A stretch of DNA of 64,000 nucleotides. It comes from Bacteroidales bacterium. Its GTDB lineage: Bacteria; Bacteroidota; Bacteroidia; Bacteroidales; P3. Location of the stretch: positions 1-64,000 of the forward strand of contig JAFUWF010000006.1 in NCBI GenBank assembly GCA_017483575.1, given 5' to 3'. The translations under genes were made by a program, and so were the position numbers. This document shows, piece by piece, positions 51,849 through 58,169 of this stretch. Numbering within the stretch: position 1 is the first letter of the stretch; the number at the start of each line of letters is the position of its first letter. The notes beneath the pieces were generated by a model, which saw only the letters and a list, made by a program, of their open reading frames with translations, had not been told where the DNA came from and ran no database searches.

Positions 51849-52700
51849 ATGAAACTGAACAACAACAAGATTGCAATCGAGGTCTCCCCGCACGGGGCGG
51901 AGTTGCTCAGCCTGCAGTACGCAGGGCGGGAATACATGTGGAGTGGCGATGCCGCCTTCTGGAACCGCCATGCACCGATACTCTTCCCCGCCGTGGGCAA
52001 GCCGTTCGAGAACATCATTCACATTGACGGTAAGGCCTACACCATGAAGCAACATGGCTTTGCCCGCGACAGCAAGTTCGAGGAACTGGACGACGGACGG
52101 ATGCGGATGCTGTGGAGTGCCGACACCTACCCTTACCGCTGCTCGCTCGAGGCCCGATACCGAATCATAGACAACGAAGTGGAAGTACGCTGGACGGTGA
52201 CAAACCTTGACAGTAGAACCATGCATTTCCAAATCGGCGCCCATCCCGGCTTTATGCTGCCGGACTACGATGCCGCCGAGGCGGTGCACGGCTATGTGCG
52301 CTACCTCGACCGCGACGGGAATCCCGTTGGTCCCGTTATGGTTTCGTCCTTGGAGGACGGCAACCGCGTTGGCAGAACGCCTGTCAGCTTCCCTGAGTGC
52401 ATGCCTGTCACCAACGACACCTTCGCCCACGACGCTCTCATCTTTGAGAATGGGCAGGTGGCCGAGGCTCTGCTCTGCGACAAGCAGGGTAGGGCGGTGC
52501 TCAGCGTCAGCTGTCCGCAGGCTGAGGCCTTCGGCATCTGGGCTCCGCACAAAGAGGGGTGCCCCTTCGTCTGTCTCGAACCTTGGTGCGGCATCTGCGA
52601 CGCGAAAGGGTTCCGCGGCGACATCGCCGACCGCACCTACAGCCATTGCCTGGCACCTGATGAGCACTATGAATTCACTTATATAATAAAACTACTATGA
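51849..52700 (+). CDS. Aldose 1-epimerase-like protein (galactose mutarotase fold)
   Basis: 283 aa. YeaD/LacX-like members of the mutarotase superfamily: ISPHGAELLSLQYAGREYMWSGDAAFWNRHAPILFPAVG, then HGFARDSKFE (catalytic His), FQIGAHPGFML (second His) and CLEPWCGICD (Glu). It probably interconverts sugar or sugar-phosphate anomers in the cytoplasm. Start at 51849 rather than 51825 because homology begins at MKLNNNKIAIEVSPHG. Confidence 0.88.
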   Translation: MKLNNNKIAIEVSPHGAELLSLQYAGREYMWSGDAAFWNRHAPILFPAVGKPFENIIHIDGKAYTMKQHGFARDSKFEELDDGRMRMLWSADTYPYRCSLEARYRIIDNEVEVRWTVTNLDSRTMHFQIGAHPGFMLPDYDAAEAVHGYVRYLDRDGNPVGPVMVSSLEDGNRVGRTPVSFPECMPVTNDTFAHDALIFENGQVAEALLCDKQGRAVLSVSCPQAEAFGIWAPHKEGCPFVCLEPWCGICDAKGFRGDIADRTYSHCLAPDEHYEFTYIIKLL

Positions 52701-52864
52701 CGGACCTCCCTTTATGCTTCGCTCTCGCGGCCATGCCGGGCAACTTCGTCATCGACAGCGCCCGCAACGGCCTCTACGAAATCCAGCCCCTACGCCAAGC
52801 GTCTCTTCGACCCTGGCAGCTACCTGCCCAAAGATACGGACAAATGATCGACGAATTAACAAAT
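52697..52864 (+). pseudogene. Short gene remnant
   Basis: The frame from the ATG at 52697 (MTDLPLCFALAAMPGNFVIDSARNGLYEIQP) breaks near 52788. A shift of one frame then gives YAKRLFDPGSYLPKDTDK and a stop, which reads like a natural C-terminus. This suggests a gene end left after a deletion. Family not recognised. Confidence 0.35.
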
Positions 52865-52884
52865 TGACAAATTAACGAATTAAC
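52853..52884 (+). repeat. Octamer tandem array directly before a start codon
   Basis: Units GAATTAAC, AAATTGAC, AAATTAAC and GAATTAAC end 3 bp before the ATG of the CobW-family gene, occupying its ribosome-binding region. Confidence 0.75.
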
Positions 52885-52887
52885 GAC

Positions 52888-54150
52888 ATGAACAATACCA
52901 TCCCCGTGCTGCTGCTGACAGGCTACCTCGGCAGCGGCAAGACGACCCTCCTCAACCGCATACTGAACAACAAGCGCGGCATCCGCTTCGCTGTCATCGT
53001 CAACGACATCGGCGAGGTGAACATCGACGCCGACCTCATCGAGAAGGGTGGCATCGTGGGCCAGAAGGAGGAGAGCCTCGTGGCCCTCCAGAACGGCTGC
53101 ATCTGCTGCACGCTGAAGATGGACCTCGTGGAGCAGCTGCGCGACATCACGTCGCAGCGCCGTTTCGACTACATCGTCATCGAGGCCAGCGGCATCTGCG
53201 AGCCCGCGCCCATAGCTCAAACAATTGAAAGTTTAAAATTGAAAATTGAAAATTCGGCTGACGCGACCGATAATTCTCAATTCTCAATTTTCAATTCTCA
53301 ATTACCCATTCTGGACAGCATCGTCACCGTCGTCGACGCCCTGCGCATGAAGGACGAGTTCGGCAGCGGCCACAACCTCCTCAAGCCCGGCCTGGCCGAG
53401 GACGACATCGAAAACCTCGTCATCCAGCAGATCGAGTTCTGCAACATCATCCTCCTCAACAAAGCCTCCATGGTCAGCTCCGACGAGCTGGAGCGCATCC
53501 GCCAGATTATCCGCGCCATCCAGCCCAAGGCCGAAATCATCGACTGCGACTACTGCGACATCGACTTCGACCGCATCCTCCACACCGGCCTCTTCGACTT
53601 CGACCGCGTGGCCACCTCCGCAGCCTGGATTAAAGAGATTGAAGGCCACCACGACGACGATGATGACGACGACGATGACGACCATTCCGAACATTCAGAC
53701 CACTCCGAGCACTCCGACCATCACCACCACGAGCACCACGAGCACCACCACGACCACGACGAGGGCGAAGCCGAGGAATACGGCATCTCCACCTTCGTCT
53801 ACTACCGCCGCGAGCCCATGAACATCGGCCGCTTCGACGAATTCGTGGCCCGCCATTGGCCCAAAGGCATCATCCGCGCCAAAGGCATCTGCTGGTTTTT
53901 GAGCGAGCCCGACACCTGCTACCTCTTCGAGCAGGCCGGCAGCCAGGTCTCCCTGCGCGACACCGGCCAGTGGTACGCCACCATGCCCGACCGCGAGCTG
54001 CAGGACTTCATGCGCCGCAACCCCGACCTCCTGCGCGACTGGGACGACACCTACGGCGACCGCATGCAGAAGCTCGTCTTCATCGGCCAGCACCTCGACC
54101 GCGCCGCCATCACCGCCGCCCTCGACGCCTGCCTCGCCAAAAGCGTCTGA
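52888..54150 (+). CDS. CobW/COG0523 GTPase metallochaperone with His/Asp-rich loop
   Basis: 420 aa. Walker A GYLGSGKTT at residues 12-20, the metal-binding CxCC motif GCICC with Cys70, Cys72, Cys73, and IEASGICEPAPIAQT. GTP-driven metal delivery, probably zinc. Residues of about 253-294 contain ten consecutive Asp and 16 His in mixed His/Ser/Asp/Glu repeats, a likely metal-sequestering loop between the GTPase and the C-terminal CobW domain (YGISTFVYYRREPMN...). Residues of about 112-139 are an in-frame heptamer palindrome after PIAQT. No Zur box was recognised upstream; the start is preceded by an 8-nt repeat array. Confidence 0.92.
   Translation: MNNTIPVLLLTGYLGSGKTTLLNRILNNKRGIRFAVIVNDIGEVNIDADLIEKGGIVGQKEESLVALQNGCICCTLKMDLVEQLRDITSQRRFDYIVIEASGICEPAPIAQTIESLKLKIENSADATDNSQFSIFNSQLPILDSIVTVVDALRMKDEFGSGHNLLKPGLAEDDIENLVIQQIEFCNIILLNKASMVSSDELERIRQIIRAIQPKAEIIDCDYCDIDFDRILHTGLFDFDRVATSAAWIKEIEGHHDDDDDDDDDDHSEHSDHSEHSDHHHHEHHEHHHDHDEGEAEEYGISTFVYYRREPMNIGRFDEFVARHWPKGIIRAKGICWFLSEPDTCYLFEQAGSQVSLRDTGQWYATMPDRELQDFMRRNPDLLRDWDDTYGDRMQKLVFIGQHLDRAAITAALDACLAKSV
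53223..53303 (+). repeat. 81-bp heptamer palindrome inserted in the CobW-family gene
   Basis: Left arm AATTGAA, AGTTTAA, AATTGAA, AATTGAA, AATTC; core GGCTGACGCGACCGAT; right arm AATTCTC, AATTCTC, AATTTTC, AATTCTC, AATT. The product IESLKLKIENS...NSQFSIFNSQL closely resembles the purL site-1 product. Confidence 0.95.
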
Positions 54151-54173
54151 CCGCCGCATAATGGCATAACAAC

Positions 54174-54217
54174 AGCGGAAGCGCACCCTGCATTGGGGCG
54201 CGCTTCCGCTTTTTTTA
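54174..54217 (+). terminator. Rho-independent terminator of the CobW-family gene
   Basis: AGCGGAAGCGC stem pairs with GCGCTTCCGCT around a loop of about 14 nt and is followed by seven T. The rest of 54218-54436 is gene-free, with short degenerate GCG/TGCAAAAC-like repeats. Confidence 0.85.
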
Positions 54218-54436
54218 TGCAATATCGCTGCGCAACATTGTAAAACCGTGTCGCAGTACTGAAAAGTGATTTCGCATCGCTGCAAAACGCATTTACAGCA
54301 TTGTTTCATCATCTCGCATCAATGCGAGACATTTTTACGTAAAAGAGAGCTCTTCCCGCATGTGCGAAGAACATAAATGGGTCTTTGTTGAGGTATGTGC
54401 CATGTCGCAGCTTGTTGTTGGAGAAAGAGGGTGAAA

Positions 54437-55243
54437 TCACATTTTTGTAAATGCCATTTCGAAGCCGTCGATTGGCAATATCAGTTGCTCACCTTCAATT
54501 TTGAAATTGCTGGTTCCAAATTGTCCCCAATTAATTACTCCATTTTTACTTTCTGGATTATAGGTATATGTAAAATTGACTATTGAATTTCCCTCTTCAC
54601 CTGTCATTAAATCCGTCGTGTTATCTGTTCTTCTGCCTCTGCCTTCCCCATAAAAATCGATTATTGTCGTGAAAGCAAGTTCCTCGTTGGTATCGTGAAA
54701 TATCCACTTTGTGCCAACTATTTCATCTTCCGAATTTTCCTGTCCCCATTTGTCCTGATACACGATGGTAGCACCAATAATGCCGCCACTCGTATTTACT
54801 ATCCAATCCTTAACATACAAACGTACATAAGTATAACCAAAACCATCCCCTTTGTAGCGGATTAAGTATCCTGTACCAGGATTTACGGCTATCTGCTGCA
54901 CCCACCCGGAAGTAGGTATGCTATTGATTGAGGACATCGATGCCACATTGCCAACACGTGCTATTTCACATTTAATAATGCTGTAATGTTCGAGATAAAA
55001 GTTATTAGACTTGTTTATCGCAAATTCAATGGTTGATGTTTGAATACCACCATTGGATGCAATATAACTCGCGATAAACTGCAAATAGTTGCTGCCATCA
55101 TTGCTCATGTTAAATTCAATGCCAGTGTCGTCATCTGTGATGACGGGATTGTTGTTTGCACTGTTGCTGACATTTTCCTTCTCGCAGCCTACCATCAGGA
55201 CTGCCGCCGATGCAAAGAGCATCAATAATCTTTTTATCTTCAT
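54437..55243 (-). CDS. Lipoprotein, DUF5036-like
   Basis: 268 aa from 55243. Lipobox LMVGC with Cys20. The central block SSINSIPTSGWVQQIAVNPGTGYLIRY...YVRLYVKDWIVNTSGGIIGATIVYQDKW matches what I remember of the DUF5036 family of Bacteroidales lipoproteins. The C-terminal part (VGTKWIFHDTNEELAFTTIIDF) resembles a lipocalin-like domain that often ends such proteins. It is preceded by a structured leader of about 240 nt. AT-rich relative to neighbours. Function unknown. Confidence 0.75.
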   Translation of the reverse strand: MKIKRLLMLFASAAVLMVGCEKENVSNSANNNPVITDDDTGIEFNMSNDGSNYLQFIASYIASNGGIQTSTIEFAINKSNNFYLEHYSIIKCEIARVGNVASMSSINSIPTSGWVQQIAVNPGTGYLIRYKGDGFGYTYVRLYVKDWIVNTSGGIIGATIVYQDKWGQENSEDEIVGTKWIFHDTNEELAFTTIIDFYGEGRGRRTDNTTDLMTGEEGNSIVNFTYTYNPESKNGVINWGQFGTSNFKIEGEQLILPIDGFEMAFTKM

Positions 55244-55483
55244 CTTGTTGATGTTTTTATTCGGCTCTTCCGCACCCCGTCGAGCAAATGTATTTATAAC
55301 AAGAAGCGTGGCACCGTATGCCGCTTCCCGAAAGGTGGTCCTAGGAAAAACCATGAATAAAGAAGATGCAACAAGCCCACGCTATAAAAGCGAAGACCAT
55401 TACACTAATCCTGTTATTCTTGGAATTTCCTAGGTTCCCTTTCGCAGAATAAGCATAACGCTTCGACGATTTCCTTCCGAAAT
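55244..55483 (-). ncRNA. Long structured 5' leader (candidate RNA regulator)
   Basis: About 240 nt lie between the promoter and the lipoprotein ATG on the minus strand. CCTAGGAAA (55426-55434 on the + strand complement) and TTTCCTAGG (55340-55348) can close a domain of about 95 nt. Inside it is CGCT-TTTAT-AGCG, and downstream is GAAGCGGCA...TGCCACGCTTC. No protein-coding sense is evident. RNA function is an inference. Confidence 0.4.
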
Positions 55484-55489
55484 CGGCTG

Positions 55490-55520
55490 CAAAAATACAA
55501 AAATAAATCGGACTGACAAA
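55490..55520 (-). promoter_or_regulatory. -33/-7 promoter of the DUF5036-like gene
   Basis: On the minus strand TTTG (55517-55520), a 19-bp spacer and TATTTTTG (55490-55497). Confidence 0.7.
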
Positions 55521-55527
55521 AATAAAT

Positions 55528-55558
55528 TTTGCCAGTCCGAAAAATAGTTGTATTTTTG
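55528..55558 (+). promoter_or_regulatory. Orphan promoter, duplicate of the pepD promoter
   Basis: TTTG (55528-55531), a 19-bp spacer and TATTTTTG (55551-55558), followed by CAGTCGGAAATCAATA, which also follows the pepD promoter at 56151. No gene lies downstream on this strand before the convergent 55651-56058 gene. Confidence 0.7.
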
Positions 55559-55650
55559 CAGTCGGAAATCAATAGGGGAACAGTCCAGTTCAGACGTCCA
55601 CAATTTGGCGATGACCTTCCGAGCGAGCCAGCCTGTCGATTTCTTTTTTT

Positions 55651-56058
55651 TTATGCCGTAATGGCTGTGATACAATACTGTATCTTCTCTCCCGAACGCT
55701 TGATTCCAACCATCATTTTCACCTCGCCGATGCCCACCAGCTCGCAATGCATCTCCTGCATCTGGGTGAAGATTTCCTGGTTTTTCACTCCTTTCTTGGG
55801 CGGTTTCGGCTTGCCGAATTTGACGGAATAACGCAAAATGGTGTCCAATTGCAGCATCGCCAACGTGGATGCATAGGTCTTGGCGGCGTGACGCATCGTC
55901 TCGGTGATGGAAAGGTAGCGGATATTGATGTAGTCTTTCAGTGAGCGGTTATAGACGCGCTTGTCAGGGTTTTCCTCCGTCCAGCGGCGGTACACCTGCG
56001 AGATTATCTCCTCGCGCTGCTTGAGTTCTTCTTTCGTGTTTCCTTGCGGTATGTCCAT
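55651..56058 (-). CDS. Conserved hypothetical protein
   Basis: 135 aa from 56058 (MDIPQGNTKEELKQREEIIS). Soluble, basic. Two parts: an N-terminal helical half (YNRSLKDYINIRYLSITETMRHAAKTYASTLAMLQLDTIL) and a C-terminal half (VKMMVGIKRSGEKIQYCITAITA) that looks like a small beta domain. I cannot assign a family. It diverges from pepD and has its own promoter at 56083-56113. Confidence 0.65.
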   Translation of the reverse strand: MDIPQGNTKEELKQREEIISQVYRRWTEENPDKRVYNRSLKDYINIRYLSITETMRHAAKTYASTLAMLQLDTILRYSVKFGKPKPPKKGVKNQEIFTQMQEMHCELVGIGEVKMMVGIKRSGEKIQYCITAITA

Positions 56059-56082
56059 TGTCTTATTGTTTGAAAGCGTGTG

Positions 56083-56113
56083 CAAAAATACGACATTTAT
56101 TCCATTCAGCAAA
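56083..56113 (-). promoter_or_regulatory. -33/-7 promoter of the hypothetical gene
   Basis: On the minus strand TTTG (56110-56113), a 19-bp spacer and TATTTTTG (56083-56090). Confidence 0.75.
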
Positions 56114-56119
56114 ATATAT

Positions 56120-56150
56120 TTTGCCAATTGCCCGAAAATGTGTAATTTTG
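56120..56150 (+). promoter_or_regulatory. -33/-7 promoter of pepD
   Basis: TTTG (56120-56123), a 19-bp spacer and TAATTTTG (56143-56150). It lies back to back with the divergent promoter; the two -33 boxes are only 6 bp apart. Confidence 0.75.
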
Positions 56151-56180
56151 CAGTCGGAAATCAATAAAAACTACATACCT

Positions 56181-57638
56181 ATGAAGAAAGACATCATGAA
56201 AGGGTTGAAGCCAGAGCGCGTCTGGTTCTATTTCGGTGAAATCATGCAGATTCCGCGTCCGTCGAAGCACGAGGAGCGCATCAGCGCCTACCTCGTCAAC
56301 TGGGGCAAGGAGCACGGCCTGGAGACCAAGAGCGACAAGCTCGGCAATGTCCTGATCCGCAAGCCCGCCGCCAAAGGCTACGAGAAGAGCCCCATGGCGT
56401 GCCTGCAGGCGCACATGGACATGGTCTGCGAGAAGAACTCGGACAAGCAGTTCGACTTCATGAAGGATCCCATCCAGCCCGTGCTGGACGGTGAATGGCT
56501 CACCGCCGACGGCACCACCCTCGGCGCCGACGACGGCATCGGCGTGGCCACCATCCTCGCCATCCTCGAGGACAAGAGCCTCAAGCACCCCGCCCTGGAA
56601 GCCCTCATCACCGTCGACGAGGAGACGGGCCTCACTGGCGCCAACGGACTCAGCAAGAGCTGGCTCAAGAGCGAGATACTGCTCAACTTCGACGACGAGG
56701 ACGAGGGCGAATATTGCATCGGCTGCGCCGGCGGCATCGACACCGTGGCCGAGATGGACTACAAAATGGTCGCCACCCCGCGCGGCCACAAGGCCTTCCG
56801 CCTGCACGTCTCCGGCATGGTGGGCGGCCACAGCGGCGACGACATCAACCGCGGCCGCGCCAACGCCAACAAGCTCATCAACCGTATCCTCTGGGAGGGC
56901 ACCTATCGGCACGCCATGCGCCTGGCCTCCATTGACGGCGGCAACCTCCGCAACGCCATCGCCCGCGAGGCCGAGGCCATCGTTACCGTGCCCGAGGACA
57001 ACGTCCGCGCCTTCAAGTCCATGGTTACCAAGATGGTCAAGGCCATGCAGTTCGAATTCCGCTCCACGGAACCCGACATGAAGTTCGAGCTCCGTGCTGT
57101 CGACACCCCCAAGCAGGTCCTCGACAAGGATACGCAGGAACGCCTCGTCAACCTCATCTACGCCTGCGCCCACGGCGTGCTGGCCATGAGCCGCGAGATA
57201 GAGAACTTCGTTGAAACGAGCACCAACTTGGCCTCTATCAAGATGGCGGACGGCACCATCCGCATCGCCACCAGCCAACGCTCCTCCGTGGAGAGCGCCA
57301 AGATGGCCGCCGCCGCCAAGATCGAGAGCACCTTCCGCCTCGCCGGAGCCCGTGTGAAACACAGCGACGGCTACCCCGGCTGGACGCCCAACCCCGACAG
57401 TCGCGTGCTGAAAGTCGGCGTCGACGTCTACAAGAAAATGTACGGCCGCGAGCCCCTCGTCCGCGCCATCCACGCTGGCCTCGAATGCGGTCTCATCGGC
57501 GAGAAATACCCCAACATGGACATGATCAGCTACGGCCCCACGCTCCGCGGCGTCCACAGCCCCGACGAACGCATCGAAATCAAGACCGTCGAGATGTTCT
57601 GGAACCAGACCCTCGAGATCCTGAAGAAACTGAAATAA
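56181..57638 (+). CDS. pepD: Aminoacyl-histidine dipeptidase (M20C)
   Basis: 485 aa. Zinc ligands and catalytic residues: ACLQAHMDMV, GTTLGADDGIGVA, TVDEETGLTGA and the GGHSGDDINRGRANA block; C-terminal YGPTLRGVHSPDERIEI supplies the last His. Cytosolic dipeptidase of broad specificity, named for carnosine-like Xaa-His substrates. The start at 56181 (MKKDIMKGLKPERVW) is the homologous position; the longer frame begins upstream of the promoter. Confidence 0.95.
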   Translation: MKKDIMKGLKPERVWFYFGEIMQIPRPSKHEERISAYLVNWGKEHGLETKSDKLGNVLIRKPAAKGYEKSPMACLQAHMDMVCEKNSDKQFDFMKDPIQPVLDGEWLTADGTTLGADDGIGVATILAILEDKSLKHPALEALITVDEETGLTGANGLSKSWLKSEILLNFDDEDEGEYCIGCAGGIDTVAEMDYKMVATPRGHKAFRLHVSGMVGGHSGDDINRGRANANKLINRILWEGTYRHAMRLASIDGGNLRNAIAREAEAIVTVPEDNVRAFKSMVTKMVKAMQFEFRSTEPDMKFELRAVDTPKQVLDKDTQERLVNLIYACAHGVLAMSREIENFVETSTNLASIKMADGTIRIATSQRSSVESAKMAAAAKIESTFRLAGARVKHSDGYPGWTPNPDSRVLKVGVDVYKKMYGREPLVRAIHAGLECGLIGEKYPNMDMISYGPTLRGVHSPDERIEIKTVEMFWNQTLEILKKLK

Positions 57639-57662
57639 TCGTCGTCCAACGTCCAACACAGC

Positions 57663-57706
57663 AGCAACGGACCGGAACCAACCTCCCGGTCCGTTGCTCT
57701 TTTTTG
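57663..57706 (+). terminator. Rho-independent terminator of pepD
   Basis: AGCAACGGACCGG pairs with CCGGTCCGTTGCT around a loop of about 10 nt, followed by CTTTTTT. Confidence 0.9.
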
Positions 57707-57716
57707 TGCCCCGAAA

Positions 57717-57891
57717 GGCTGTCAATCAGCCCTATAGGTCGCCCCTTCTCATATAGTATGCATATAGTATTCATATAGTTCTCATATAGTATTCATATAC
57801 TATATATAAGAACTATATGAGAAGTATATGTATACTATATGTATACTATATAAGAACAGTCGAATAAAGTGCCTGTTTGACCCCTGTTTGG
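57717..57891. repeat. 125-bp undecamer palindrome element, copy 3
   Basis: The core at 57739-57863 is 125 bp. Flanks CTGTCAATCAGCCC (left) and GTCGAATAAAGTGCCTGTTT (right) match those of the other copies. It lies between the pepD terminator and the tRNA terminator. Confidence 0.9.
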
Positions 57892-57908
57892 GACGGTTTG
57901 TCAAGGAT

Positions 57909-57960
57909 GGAAACAGGAGGGCGACGGGGCGGAAACAGGAGGGCGACGGGATGGAAACAA
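57909..57960. repeat. 22-bp tandem repeat (2.4 copies)
   Basis: GGAAACAGGAGGGCGACGGG plus 2 bp occurs at 57909-57930 and 57931-57952, with a third partial copy to 57960. Confidence 0.85.
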
Positions 57961-57994
57961 AAAAGAACAGGCCGCGTTGTTGCGGCCTGTTCTT
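57957..57994 (-). terminator. Rho-independent terminator of the tRNA
   Basis: Perfect 13-bp stem AAGAACAGGCCGC / GCGGCCTGTTCTT with a 6-nt loop; the A run at 57957-57964 reads as T on the minus strand. Confidence 0.9.
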
Positions 57995-58001
57995 GTTGTT
58001 T

Positions 58002-58076
<75 letters not shown>

Positions 58077-58120
58077 ATCTTGATGGATTGAGAAGCTTTT
58101 CGGTCTCTCGAAATCGGGTG

Positions 58121-58152
58121 CAAAAATACTAAGATTTTCCCAATCTACCAAA
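58121..58152 (-). promoter_or_regulatory. -33/-7 promoter of the tRNA
   Basis: On the minus strand TTTG (58149-58152), a 20-bp spacer and TATTTTTG (58121-58128), 45 bp before the tRNA 5' end. Confidence 0.7.
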
Positions 58153-58169
58153 TTTTTTCTTCAATTTTT

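Noticed and set aside
53644..53772. Asp/His-rich stretch as another palindromic insertion
   Set aside because: It lacks a mirrored arm and a core; metal-binding loops are native to this family, so it is treated as a functional loop.
54218..54436. Small minus-strand Cys-rich ORF (MMKQCCKCVLQRCE...)
   Set aside because: No promoter or ribosome site, continues antisense into the CobW-family gene; the residues reflect degenerate short repeats in the intergenic DNA.
57909..57960. Possible CRISPR array from the 22-bp tandem repeat
   Set aside because: Repeats are directly adjacent without spacers and no cas genes are present.
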